This document shows, piece by piece, positions 43,859 to 52,902 of a DNA stretch of 64,000 nucleotides. This DNA is from DATAES01 sp963802415 (GTDB taxonomy: Bacteria; Actinomycetota; Acidimicrobiia; Acidimicrobiales; JACDCH01). The DNA lies in contig CAWDIH010000001.1 of assembly GCA_963802415.1 (NCBI GenBank), forward strand, positions 2,852,001 to 2,916,000, read 5' to 3'. The position numbers were made by a program, and so were the translations under genes. The number at the start of each line of letters is the position of its first letter. Positions within the stretch are counted from its first letter, which is position 1. The notes beneath the pieces were generated by a model, which was not told the DNA's origin, did not search any database, and was given only the letters and a program-made list of their open reading frames with translations.

Positions 43859-44374
43859 GTGGTTTCCGTTGTCGTGCTTCTCGGCGCTCCGGGCAGCGGC
43901 AAGAGCGTGATCGGCAACGAGCTCGGGCGTCGCGGGCTGCGCTGGCACGAGTGGGAGGCGACCATCCTCGAACGCTGGGAGTCAAGAGAGAACTTCGTCG
44001 CCAACAAGGCTCACGCGTTGCCGCTTCTCCATCGCCAGATCGCTGAATGGATCGAGTCGGACGTGCAGATTGCCGTCGTGGAAACGACCGGTCTCTCCGA
44101 TGCGCCTCTCGTTGACGCTCTCGACGGCTCGGGATCAGCCCTGATCGTGCGTCTCGACGTCTCTGAGGAGGAGGCCTCGCGACGGGTGGCCGCGCGAATC
44201 CACGGCCGGCACCTGAGCGACGACCTCGATGTCAACCGGGCGGTCGGCCGAGCGTTCCGGCGGGAGGTGATCCCACGACAGCGAGTCGATCTCGTGATCG
44301 ACACCGAGACCGACTCGATCGACGCCGCGGTTGCACGCATCACCTCGACGCTCAGGGCATCGTCCGACGAGTAG
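43859..44374 (+). CDS. P-loop kinase-like protein (shikimate kinase-like fold)
   Basis: 171 residues from GTG 43859. Walker A is VVLLGAPGSGKSVIGNELGR; WEATILERWESRENFVANKA and VAVVETTGLSDAPLVDAL follow the small-kinase layout, and RVAARIHGRHLSDDLDVNRA holds the lid arginines. The nucleotide-binding fold is clear, the substrate is not. It is divergent from the methyltransferase gene. Confidence 0.75.
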   Translation: MVSVVVLLGAPGSGKSVIGNELGRRGLRWHEWEATILERWESRENFVANKAHALPLLHRQIAEWIESDVQIAVVETTGLSDAPLVDALDGSGSALIVRLDVSEEEASRRVAARIHGRHLSDDLDVNRAVGRAFRREVIPRQRVDLVIDTETDSIDAAVARITSTLRASSDE

Positions 44375-44460
44375 CTTCCGTCCGCGCCGCTGGTTCGTAT
44401 CCGGTGTGCCTTGCGCAGACCCTGATGAGGGGGCGGGCGTTGACGGATCGAGAGTTCGGC

Positions 44461-44841
44461 ATGAGCCGGGGGAAGGTGTTCCCGGCGTCGAGTGCCAAGT
44501 CGCTCCTCAACCCGCTCCGCCGGATGGTGCAGTCACCCAGACGAACGGTCGCCGCGATGAGGCTGCCCAGCAGCGGGCGTGTGATCGAGGTCGGCGCCGG
44601 GCCGGGGTACTTCAGTCGAGCGATTGCGGACGTAGTGCCGGACGGTGTCGTGATCGTCGTCGATCTTCAGGTCGCGTTCGAACCGAGACGCCGTGACTCG
44701 CTTCACCCCACTGAGGCCGCGGAACGACGGCACCCTCGACGCCGACCTGCGTCGCTCCGGCCCGAGTGCGATCGACGACGCCTCCGCTTGAGCTACACGC
44801 AGCTCACGATCGAGCGCCAACCCTCTCGAATATGGGAGTAG
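44461..44841 (+). pseudogene. SAM methyltransferase, truncated after motif I
   Basis: MSRGKVFPASSAKSLLNPLR then RTVAAMRLPSSGRVIEVGAG and PGYFSRAIADVVPDGVVIVV is the start of a well-known methyltransferase group, with motif I intact. From about 44672 the homology stops and the frame runs through Arg-rich text to a stop at 44839. Motifs II-IV are missing, so the enzyme cannot be complete. An internal deletion is the simplest explanation. Confidence 0.5.
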
Positions 44842-44883
44842 CGGCCTGGCTGAAGGCTGATGTCAACGCATCGAGCTCGCCGG

Positions 44884-45153
44884 TCAGAAGAGCGTCTGCG
44901 GTGTCAGGGCTTCGGCTGCGTTGTGTGCGAGCCGGGCGGCAACGTTCAACCGGGCCGACAGCTCCGGGCCCGAGTCGACTGTGTCGTACCAGAGGTCGCG
45001 CAACTTCGTCTCGACCTCGATGAGCTGCGCTCGAGCAGTTCGGATTATCTCCAACGCGGATTCATCGGTTGCGTCCGGCCCGAGCTCGGGCATCGCCCCA
45101 TTCATGGCGGCGCGTGGTGGCTCGGTGGTCTGTTCCGATGATGTGCTGCTCAT
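44884..45153 (-). CDS. Hypothetical small protein
   Basis: 89 residues from ATG 45153. The C-terminal two thirds (ALEIIRTARAQLIEVETKLR, then ELSARLNVAARLAHNAAEAL) look like two amphipathic helices; the N terminus is Ser/Thr/Glu-rich. No family is recognised. Third-position GC is high, which supports coding. It could bind a partner as a helical hairpin. Confidence 0.5.
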   Translation of the reverse strand: MSSTSSEQTTEPPRAAMNGAMPELGPDATDESALEIIRTARAQLIEVETKLRDLWYDTVDSGPELSARLNVAARLAHNAAEALTPQTLF

Positions 45154-45260
45154 GGCTCCCCGCCTTCAACACCCTTTGTCCGGACTCGTGACCTGTCGCG
45201 TCGGGGCTCCGTGCATCCCACAGGCCATCTCGCCGGGACGGAACGGTCCAAATGGGGGGT

Positions 45261-45276
45261 GACGGGCCGGCCCGTC
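45261..45276. terminator. 16-base perfect palindrome downstream of APH-like gene
   Basis: GACGGGCCGGCCCGTC lies in the 274-base gap between the hypothetical gene (start 45153) and the kinase stop at 45428, both minus strand. It could terminate the kinase transcript, although there is no T run. Confidence 0.3.
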
Positions 45277-45427
45277 CCGGACGAGTTGGTTGACATCGCG
45301 TGTACACGCGCGCCCGCGCTCGGTCATGATCGCCGCCCGAAGCCGGGAGGGGCATCATCCCGATGGCATGTTTTCTCGGCTCTACGGCATGCCGACCTGG
45401 CCGCTCGCACCCGTCACACCGAGAGAG

Positions 45428-46231
45428 CTAGTGCCACAGTGCGTGAACGAGCTCGTCGCGGTGATGCTCGATCCAGCTGTCGTCGGTTGCGGCGCGGTGT
45501 TCGCCATCGGTCCGTTGCCACTCGGAAACCCAAATCGGATTCCCTGCAGCTATCTGGCCCCGAATGTGAGCCAGCGCCTGCTGCCGAGCGAGGACAATCG
45601 TCTCGACCAGGAGTGAGGCGTCCCCGCCTGTGACTCCGTAGCTTTGAGCAAAGAGTCTCAGCCGGGCGACCGCGTCGAGATCGTGAGGATGTCGATATCG
45701 GCTCTGCGGCGCGCTCAGTGGACACCATTCCCGTGAGGCGACGGCCACGTCCCACAACCGGCGGCCGGGCGCGGCGAGATCGAAGTCGATGAGCGCCACG
45801 GCCTGACCGTCACGGAACACGATGTTCTCCGGGCACGGATCGTTGTGGCACACCACATCTCCGCTCATGGGATCGGCCCACGACGGAAACCAACCGTCGA
45901 TTCCGCCAAGGTCGAACGACGCGGTGGCCTCGTGGAACCGACGCAGGAGACGAGCAACGCTCACCAGACCCGTCTCGGACATCGACCAAGCGGGAAAGGG
46001 CGGCAGCGGAACTTCGCCGTCGATGAACGACAGCACCTCTCGACCGCGGTCATCGATGCCGAGATAGCGCGGGGCCCCATCGAAGCCGACTCCTTCGAGA
46101 TGGACGAGCAGCGCGCGAACCGCCGCGGCCGCACCCTCGCGTTTTATCGGGCGGCGGACCGTATCGCCGACGCGCACCACGCTGCCCCTGCTGTCCATCC
46201 CTCCAGCAAGCTGTTCCTCGAACTCGCTCAC
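45428..46231 (-). CDS. Aminoglycoside phosphotransferase-family kinase
   Basis: 267 residues from GTG 46231. The catalytic loop is VVCHNDPCPENIVFRDG and the metal Asp lies in AVALIDFDLAAPGRRLWDVA. SEFEEQLAGGMDSRGSVVRV and VRRPIKREGAAAAVRALLVH form the N lobe. The chain is complete, unlike the broken paralogue at 27.9 kb. The family phosphorylates small hydroxylated molecules; antibiotic resistance is not implied. Alternative start at 46249. Confidence 0.85.
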   Translation of the reverse strand: MSEFEEQLAGGMDSRGSVVRVGDTVRRPIKREGAAAAVRALLVHLEGVGFDGAPRYLGIDDRGREVLSFIDGEVPLPPFPAWSMSETGLVSVARLLRRFHEATASFDLGGIDGWFPSWADPMSGDVVCHNDPCPENIVFRDGQAVALIDFDLAAPGRRLWDVAVASREWCPLSAPQSRYRHPHDLDAVARLRLFAQSYGVTGGDASLLVETIVLARQQALAHIRGQIAAGNPIWVSEWQRTDGEHRAATDDSWIEHHRDELVHALWH

Positions 46232-46267
46232 CCCCCGATCCTGACGCACCCTCGCAATCCCGCCTGC

Positions 46268-46863
46268 TCACCGGGTCAGTGCGAGCCACTGTTCCCAGGT
46301 GATCTGTCCGGATCGGTAGTCGGGGCACAGGTGTCGGCCGTCGTCGAAGTCTCGAATGAAGCCGATGCGAGGGACCGGCACCAATCGGGCACGTCGTCCA
46401 GTGATCCGTTCGCGACTCTCGGCGAGATGTCGGATCGGAACGACCTCCGGACCGCCGAAGTCGGGGACTCTTCCGGCCGGACCGGTCTCAACCAACTCGA
46501 CCACCCGCGCCGCAACCTCGCCGGCGTCGACGACTTGGAACGCGAGATTCGGTGTCCGGATGAAGGCTGGCCCGCCGAGGAGGGTGTCGAGGAGTTCGTG
46601 GAACTGGGCCGCTCGCAGAATCGTCCATCGCGCCCGAGAGCCGCGGCGGAGCTCGTCGCGGCGTGCACGATGGTGTCCATGGCGTAGGCCGCGTCGGCCA
46701 AAGCTTCACCGGTCCGGACGTCGCCCACCACCATCGTCGCTCCGTCCGGCGCCGCGACTGCATGTCGAGCGAGAACCCGCACGTCATGTCCCCTGGCCAG
46801 CGGTTGCGGCACGAGGCGCCGTCCGAGAGTTCCAGTACCTCCGGTAACCAAGACGCGAGCCAT
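46268..46863 (-). pseudogene. NAD(P)-binding epimerase/NmrA-like protein with internal deletion
   Basis: The N terminus MARVLVTGGTGTLGRRLVPQ and DTIVHAATSS and the C-terminal part TILRAAQFHELLDTLLGG, FQVVDAGEVAARVVELVETG and FIRDFDDGRHLCPDYRSGQI are good matches to NmrA-like oxidoreductases. Between VHAATSS and RWTILRAA about 40 expected residues are absent and the frame changes. The missing segment would contain the YxxxK-type active-site region. The locus is 596 bases, against about 745 expected, so this is a deletion, not a single-base error. Confidence 0.6.
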
Positions 46864-46935
46864 CAACCCGGGACCGTAGCGATGACACGCACCGTGGCGG
46901 CGTTCACTGTCACACCCCCTGGGGAGAATGGCGGT

Positions 46936-48186
46936 ATGTCGATCGTGGACGTCGAGCACGCGCAGATCGAAAGCCGATTGGGCGAGTTGATGGGCATCGT
47001 CAATTCGACGACGGCCGAGATCGTGTCGGTCATCGCCGACGTCGTCGAGCACGAGCGGTGGGCAGTGAGCGGCATCCGGTCGGCGGAGCACTGGGTGGCG
47101 TGGCAGTGCGGTGTGTCGCCGCGCCGGGCGCGAGATCTCGTGACGATGGCGCGCCGGCGCGCTGAGCTACCGGCGATGTCGAAGCTGTTCGATGCGGGCC
47201 TGTTGACGGAAGACGCCGTCGCGGCTGTCGCTCGGCGCGCTCCGTCCGAACGCGACGGCGAAGTTGCGGAGCTCGCGCCGATGATGCTGCACACGCAACT
47301 CACGCGGATGCTGTCCTCCCTCCCGCGCCCCGCGCCGGACGATGCGGCCGAGACGCCGAGAAGGATCGTGACGTTCGGTGCCACGGGGGATCGGTGGCGC
47401 ATGCGAGTCGACGTGCCGATCGACGAAGGAATGGTGGTCGAGAAGGCGCTGGTCGCCAGCCGGTCCCAAGTGTTCCATGAACGCCATCCGGACGAATCGG
47501 AGGAAACCTCGTGGCGGTCGTCGATCGATTGGGGCGACGGACTGTCACGGATGGCGGAGCTGGCCTTGCGCGCTGTCGACGGCGGGATGGACTCGAACCG
47601 CCGGCCGGCCGACCGCTTTCAGGTGCTGGTGCATGTGAACCTGGCCGATGGCACGACCCGCTGGCACATGGGAGACGTGGTGCCGGACGCCATGCGGCGC
47701 TATCTGAGTTGCGACGCCGACATCCGGGCCGTGATCGAAAGCGATGGTGTCCTCTCCGCCATGACCAGCCGGCTGCGCACGGTCGACGACCGCATGCGTG
47801 CCTTCGTCGAACATCGCGACGGCGGTTGCGTCGTGCCCGGTTGCACACAGCGTCGATGGCTGCACGTCCATCACATCGATCATTGGGAAGACGGTGGAAG
47901 CACCGTGTCATCGAACCTGTGCGCGCTGTGTCCGTTGCACCACCGACTCCTGCACGCAGGCGAACTCGTGATCGAGGGCAATCCGGACAGCCGGTACGGG
48001 CTCGTCATACGCAACGGACGTGGCCACGAATTACGGCCGCCACCGCCCCGGCCGCCCGACGAGCCGCCCGATCCTCCGCCGGAACCGTTCCGTCACCCGG
48101 TCGGCGAGCGCGTCGATTGGCGCTTCTTCGGCTGGTTCGACGAAACCGAGATCAAACCGCGGCAACGGCGTTACGACATGAACTGA
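46936..48186 (+). CDS. DUF222 / HNH endonuclease (13E12-repeat family)
   Basis: 416 residues from ATG 46936. The N-terminal DUF222 region holds HERWAVSGIRSAEHWVAWQC and GVSPRRARDLVTMARRRAEL; the C-terminal HNH motif is WLHVHHIDHWEDGGSTVSSN then LCALCPLHHRLLHAG, with paired cysteines in CVVPGC and CALC. A Pro-rich tail follows. The family is multicopy and mobile-like in actinobacteria; its role is not settled. No repeats flank it here. Confidence 0.9.
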   Translation: MSIVDVEHAQIESRLGELMGIVNSTTAEIVSVIADVVEHERWAVSGIRSAEHWVAWQCGVSPRRARDLVTMARRRAELPAMSKLFDAGLLTEDAVAAVARRAPSERDGEVAELAPMMLHTQLTRMLSSLPRPAPDDAAETPRRIVTFGATGDRWRMRVDVPIDEGMVVEKALVASRSQVFHERHPDESEETSWRSSIDWGDGLSRMAELALRAVDGGMDSNRRPADRFQVLVHVNLADGTTRWHMGDVVPDAMRRYLSCDADIRAVIESDGVLSAMTSRLRTVDDRMRAFVEHRDGGCVVPGCTQRRWLHVHHIDHWEDGGSTVSSNLCALCPLHHRLLHAGELVIEGNPDSRYGLVIRNGRGHELRPPPPRPPDEPPDPPPEPFRHPVGERVDWRFFGWFDETEIKPRQRRYDMN

Positions 48187-48198
48187 CGCGGGCTGACC

Positions 48199-48456
48199 TC
48201 AGTCCGCGGGTTCGGTCGAGCGAGTCGTCGGCGTCTGCATTGTCTTCCAGAACGCCAGACCGCCGTTGACGGTGGCGCGCCCGAGGCGCTGACCCAACTC
48301 GCTGCCGACGATGCCACCCACGACGCCTCCCACGAAGGTGCCGACGTACGGGACGGGAATCGCAGCGTTTCCCAACTTCGCTCCGGAGAGCATCCCGGCG
48401 AACGTGCCCGCAGTGCGACCTGCGTTCGCGGCGGCATGGTCTGTCGACTCATCCAC
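48199..48456 (-). CDS. Small glycine-zipper membrane protein
   Basis: 85 residues from GTG 48456, with AAAGGGG suitably upstream. The middle is a glycine-rich hydrophobic stretch, GTFAGMLSGAKLGNAAIPVP then YVGTFVGGVVGGIVGSELGQ, followed by a basic tail. Glycine zippers of this type sit in membranes or pack as helical pairs. Function unknown. Divergent from the sulfatase with only 32 bases between starts. Confidence 0.6.
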   Translation of the reverse strand: MDESTDHAAANAGRTAGTFAGMLSGAKLGNAAIPVPYVGTFVGGVVGGIVGSELGQRLGRATVNGGLAFWKTMQTPTTRSTEPAD

Positions 48457-48488
48457 TCTGGTGCCCCTTTGCTCGGCGGAGAGAGGCA

Positions 48489-49974
48489 ATGATGGCAGAC
48501 GTGACGTCAGGTGCGCCGAACATCGTGCTCGTGATGTCCGACCAGCACCGCGCCGACATGATGGGTTGCGCCGGCGATGCTGGCGTGCTGACGCCGGCGC
48601 TCGACGGGCTGGCGGCCGAAGGCGTTCGGTTCTCGCGGGTGTGGTGTCAAGGGCCGCTGTGCATGCCGGCGCGGGCGTCGTTCATGACCGAGCGCTACGT
48701 CCGCGACCACGGCGTCTACACGAACTGGGCCGAAATCGCGCGTGACGCGCCGACGTATGTGTGGGCGCTCCGGGAGGCCGGCTACCACACCGCGTTGATC
48801 GGCAAGGCGCACCTGTATCGGGACGAGTTCCACACCGCTACCCACGTCGACGAGCTGGCCGAGCGGCTCCGCGCGCTCGGGTTCGCCGAGGTGCACGAGA
48901 CGGGCGACAAGTTCAGCAGCTCGATGCTGAACCCCTACACGGACCACCTCCGCGCCCGCGGCCTGCTCGACGCGTACAGGCACCACATCGCCGATCGGGC
49001 ATATCAAGGCGACAACGAGAGCGGACAGAACGCCACGAAGCGAGTCCCGATGTGGGACGCGACACCGATGCCCGTACCACTCGACGCGTACATCGATGCA
49101 TGGCATGGCGTCGAAGTGGCCCGGTGGATCGAGGAGTACTCGCAGTCCGAGCCGTTCTTCCTGTTTGCAGGGTTTCCCGGACCGCACGACCCATGGGACG
49201 CACCACGTGAGGCGGTCGATCGCTATCGGGGCACCGAGGTATCGATGCCACGGACGACTCGCCGTCCTTCAGTGGAGGGGACGGGCCGTTACAGCGCGCT
49301 GCTGAACTCGTTCCTGTGGCTGTCGGACACCGAGACGATGACTGCGGATGCGATCAGAGGCATGCGGCACGGCGTACAGCGCAGACATCTCGGTGATCGA
49401 CGACGCGGTCGGGAGCATCGTTGCCGCGCTCCGCCGGCGAGGGCTTCTCGACAACACCTGGCTGATCTACACGAGTGACCATGGCGAGATGGGTGGCAAC
49501 CACGGGCTGATGTCGAAGTGTGTGCTCTACGAGCCCGCTGTTCGTGTGCCGCTGATCGTGCGACCGCCAGGCGGCGGCGGGCCGCGCGTCGTCGATGCGA
49601 TCGTCGAGCACGTGGACGTTCCTGCATCGGTGCGTGAGATCGCTGGCGCGCCAGAACTCGCTGAGAGCGAGGGCCGATCGCTGCTCGGTCACGTGAGCGC
49701 TCTGACCGGAGACGACGAGACGTCGCGGGACGTTTCGGTGAGCGAGAACTGGGGCTTCGCCGCGTTCGAGACGGACCGCTACAAGCTCGTCGTCGACGAG
49801 GACGCGTGCGCACCGTGTCAGCTGTTCGACCTACACGAAGACCCCAACGAAGACACCGATCTTCTGCCTGATCCGAAAGCAGCCCGCGTGGTCGAAGAGC
49901 TCATGGAAACGCATGTCCGTCCGTTCTTCGCTACGCCGCCGGCGCGCCCGCACAAGAGCATCTTCACCGGTTGA
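48489..49974 (+). CDS. Sulfatase (alkaline-phosphatase superfamily), one frameshift
   Basis: About 494 residues. The metal site begins NIVLVMSDQHRADMMG. The formylglycine motif C-x-P-x-R is in GPLCMPARASFMTERY, so a Cys-type maturation is expected. After the break the chain continues AYSADISVIDDAVGSIVAAL and YTSDHGEMGGNHGLMSKCVL with further metal residues. Removing one G near 49371 (CACGGCGTAC to CACGCGTAC) restores the frame; length is 3n+1. No signal peptide is seen. It may cleave a sulfate or related ester; substrate unknown. The stop overlaps the next ATG (TGATG). Confidence 0.85.
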
Positions 49975-50837
49975 TGGGTGCTGAGGTGCGGGCGGCATAT
50001 CTCCGTCGGCTCGGGCTCGAAGCCGAGCCTCCGTCGGTCGACGCCCTGCAGCGTTTGCACCGGAGGCAGGTCGAACGGGTGCCCTACGAGACGATGTGGA
50101 TCCACATGGGCGAATCCTGGGGAATCGACCCGATGGACTCCGCGGAGCGGATCGCGCTGGACGGGCGCGGTGGCTACTGCTTCCACCTCAACGGCGCGTT
50201 CAGCGAGTTGTTGGATGCGCTCGGCTACGCGGTCACGCGTCACGTGGGTGGGGTTCACGGCCAGGACGGACCGGACGCCGGCTCTCTGACAAACCATCTC
50301 GTGCTGACGGTGAGCGGGCTACCCACGTCCGATCATCCCTCAGGCGTGTGGTACGTCGATGTGGGGTTGGGTGACGCGTTGCACGAGGCTCTTCCACTGA
50401 CTGAGGACGTGTACCACCAGCCACCATTCCGTCTGGCGCTCGACCGAACCAGCGACGGCGTGGGCGACTGGCACCTCACGCACGATCCGGCGGGCTCATT
50501 CGCCGGTATGAGCTGGCGTGCCACGCCGGCCAGCATCACCGAGTTCGAGGGACGACACGCGTGGTTGTCGACGTCGCCCGAATCCGGGTTCGTGCGCGTC
50601 GCCACCGCACAACGCCGCGACGCCACCGGGGTCTTCGTCCTGCGCGGCCTCGTGGTATCCCGAGTGGGGGAGGGGACGGCTCCCTCGGACGCGCTGACCG
50701 AACGGGATGAGTGGTTTGCAGTGCTCGGCGACGTGTTCGGCCTTCGTTTCGACGGAGTCCCGGCTGAGATGCTCGACGCATTGTGGGTACGGACGCTGAC
50801 CGGTCACCTCGCATGGGACGCGGCCGGACGACCCTGA
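49974..50837 (+). CDS. nat: Arylamine N-acetyltransferase
   Basis: 287 residues from ATG 49974, overlapping the sulfatase stop. Catalytic triad: Cys in DGRGGYCFHLNGAFSELL, His in SLTNHLVLTVSG, Asp in VWYVDVGLGDALHEALPL. The order and spacing are those of the NAT family, which acetylates arylamines or aryl hydrazines from acetyl-CoA; some actinobacterial members act in polyketide pathways or cholesterol catabolism. Its physiological substrate is unknown. Confidence 0.9.
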   Translation: MGAEVRAAYLRRLGLEAEPPSVDALQRLHRRQVERVPYETMWIHMGESWGIDPMDSAERIALDGRGGYCFHLNGAFSELLDALGYAVTRHVGGVHGQDGPDAGSLTNHLVLTVSGLPTSDHPSGVWYVDVGLGDALHEALPLTEDVYHQPPFRLALDRTSDGVGDWHLTHDPAGSFAGMSWRATPASITEFEGRHAWLSTSPESGFVRVATAQRRDATGVFVLRGLVVSRVGEGTAPSDALTERDEWFAVLGDVFGLRFDGVPAEMLDALWVRTLTGHLAWDAAGRP

Positions 50838-50889
50838 ATCTCACGCGCGCTGTCATCCGGTCGAGGACCTGACTTCGTAGACGGGGCGA

Positions 50890-50907
50890 GACGGCGAAGC
50901 CGCCGTC
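50890..50907 (+). promoter_or_regulatory. Hairpin (GACGGCG-AAGC-CGCCGTC) before Tat/DUF4331 operon
   Basis: Perfect seven-pair stem with a four-base loop, just ahead of the AGAGGAGGGG ribosome site of the gene at 50927. It could end the acetyltransferase transcript or shape the 5' leader. Confidence 0.4.
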
Positions 50908-50926
50908 CACCACAGAGGAGGGGTCC

Positions 50927-51211
50927 ATGGCAGATCTCAACCGTCGAACGTTCCTGTCCCGCGGTTCGCTCACTGCGGTGGGCGCCATCGGAGCATTGAG
51001 CGTCGGTCCAGCCGCAGTCGCCGCAGCAGCGAATGCAGTGTCCGACGCCGGCGAGCAACTCGGAGCGGGAGAGCTCAGTGCGCTCGACGGCCCGATGTTC
51101 GTACACGTACGTGACGCCGAGACGGGTGAAGTCGAAGTTCTCGTCGACGAGACGTCAGTGGTGTTCAACGACCGCGCGCTCGTCGCCAAGCTGCAGCGCG
51201 TGGCGAAGTAG
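50927..51211 (+). CDS. Small Tat-exported protein
   Basis: 94 residues with a strong AGAGGAGGGG site. The N terminus NRRTFLSRGSLTAVGAIGAL is a twin-arginine signal followed by an Ala-rich cut region (AAVAAAANA). The mature part is about 55 residues and ends LVAKLQRVAK, with GPMFVHVRDAETGEVEVLVD resembling a small beta-sheet. It is nine bases before the DUF4331 gene. Function unknown; the layout suggests a partner of that protein. Confidence 0.7.
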   Translation: MADLNRRTFLSRGSLTAVGAIGALSVGPAAVAAAANAVSDAGEQLGAGELSALDGPMFVHVRDAETGEVEVLVDETSVVFNDRALVAKLQRVAK

Positions 51212-51219
51212 GAGCCGAC

Positions 51220-52585
51220 ATGTCATCACATCGCGAAGCACCCGCCATCTCGAAGGACCCGGTAGCCGACAACACCGACACATACACGTTCGTCACACCG
51301 GGCAACACGATCACGATCATTGCGAACTACCTGCCGGTAGAGGCACCTGCTGGCGGACCGAATTTCTACGAGTTCGGTGACGACGTGGCCTACTCGATCT
51401 ACGTCGACAACAACGGTGACGGCCTTCCGGACGTCACCTACCAGTTCAGGTTCACGACGACCATCACCAATCCCAACACGTTCCTGTACAACACCGGGCC
51501 CATCGACAAGCTCGACAGCCCGAACTGGAACCGCCGGCAGACCTACTCGGTCGTCAAGATCCGGCGGAACGATCGTCCTGGCAGCCAGATCGTCGGTACT
51601 GATCTGCGTTGCCCGCCGTGCAACATCGGGCCTCGCTCGACGCCGAACTACGAGTCGCTGGCCTCGGCCGCGGTGGGGACGCTGCGCGACCGCACCAAGG
51701 TGTTCGCTGGGCAACGGGCGGACCCGTTCTTCGTCGACCTCGGATCGGTGTTCGACCTGGCGACGCTTCGGCCTTTCCAGTCGTTGCATCTGATCCCGAC
51801 GGCCAACGCGCCGGGGATCGATTCGTTGAAGACGTCGAACGTGCACACGGTTGCGGTGCAGGTGCCGATCTCCGAGCTCACCCCCGACGGATCCGTACCG
51901 ACGGATCCCATGGCTGCCGCCTCGGTGCTCGGGATCTGGGCGGGCGCCGACCGGCAGAAGGCGCTGGTGCGCGAGGACGAAAAGATGCAGTGCGCCGGAC
52001 CGTGGGTCCAGGTGTCGCGGCTCGGCAACCCGCTGTTCAACGAGGTCATCGTCCCGATGGCCCAGAAGGACAAGTGGAACGCCCGGAGTCCCTCGATCGA
52101 CAGCCGCTTCGCCAAGTACGTCGCGCAGCCGGAGCTGGCGAAGCTGCTCCCTGTCCTGTATCCGGGCGTGTTCCCGAACCTCGCCGGTCTCACGGCCGAC
52201 CGGGCCGACCTGCTGGCCATCCTGCTCACGGGGATACCGGCCGGGATCATTCCGGGGTTCCAGAACTTCACGGGGACGACGCAGGCGGACATGCTCCGAC
52301 TCAACGTGGCAATCCCGCCGGGCGCAGTCGCCGAACCGGCTCGGCATCCTCGGCGGTGACCTCGCGGGTTTCCCGAACGGCCGCCGACTCACCGACGACG
52401 TGGTCACCATTGAGTTGCGCGCCGTGGCCGGAGCCACGTATCCATTCGTGAACTCGTCCTACACGCCTGACGGCGCCGTGTCCGTGATCGAAGATGGCAC
52501 GTTCAACAATCCCGGACGTGTGTTCCTGACGGACTTCCCGTACATCGGCACGCCGTACAGCGGCTACGACGTCCCGTCCTCATGA
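51220..52585 (+). CDS. DUF4331 domain-containing protein, one frameshift
   Basis: About 454 residues. The family opening SSHREAPAISKDPVADNTDT is present, with SIYVDNNGDGLPDVTYQFRF (Ca-type loop), RTKVFAGQRADPFFVDLGSV and, after the shift, NRLGILGGDLAGFPNGRRLT. One extra base near 52330 explains the break (length 3n+1). DUF4331 proteins are usually exported; this one lacks a signal peptide while the preceding small gene has a Tat signal, so co-export is possible. The stop overlaps the next ATG (ATGA). Confidence 0.82.
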
Positions 52586-52902
52586 GTCAGCATCACGAGC
52601 TCGGAGCGACGCCGGTCCTCGACATCGGAGGCGACGTCGGCGCGCTGGTCGTGCAACTCGACACGATGCCGCAGACGGGTGAGCTCGAGGCACGTCCTCG
52701 TGCTCACCCCGACCTGCGGTTCCACACCGGAGTCCATTGGCGAGAGGTGGCGGGTGAACGCGTCGCTGTCGCCGTGTATCCGGCCATCATCCGAGGCGGC
52801 TACGAGATCCTCGACCAGCAGCTGCAGCCGGTTGCATCGGTGCAGATCGAGGGTGGCGAAGTCACGTACATTCGGCTCACACTGCGCGTCGCCGGCCGCT
52901 AG
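52582..52902 (+). CDS. Conserved hypothetical protein, DUF4331 operon
   Basis: 106 residues from ATG 52582, coupled to DUF4331 by ATGA. VLDIGGDVGALVVQLDTMPQ, then GVHWREVAGERVAVAVYPAI and YEILDQQLQPVASVQIEGGE, is a compact beta-rich pattern that I have seen in small actinobacterial proteins without a named function. It has no signal peptide. The tail overlaps the stop of the convergent ABC ATPase by four bases. Confidence 0.6.
   Translation: MSQHHELGATPVLDIGGDVGALVVQLDTMPQTGELEARPRAHPDLRFHTGVHWREVAGERVAVAVYPAIIRGGYEILDQQLQPVASVQIEGGEVTYIRLTLRVAGR

Noticed and set aside
45261..45276. Perfect palindrome as a regulator operator
   Set aside because: It sits downstream of genes on both sides rather than in a promoter, so a weak terminator is more likely; kept only as that.
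45290..45616. 108-residue plus-strand frame
   Set aside because: Mostly antisense to the APH-like kinase; no ribosome site and no similarity. Codon pattern follows the minus-strand gene.
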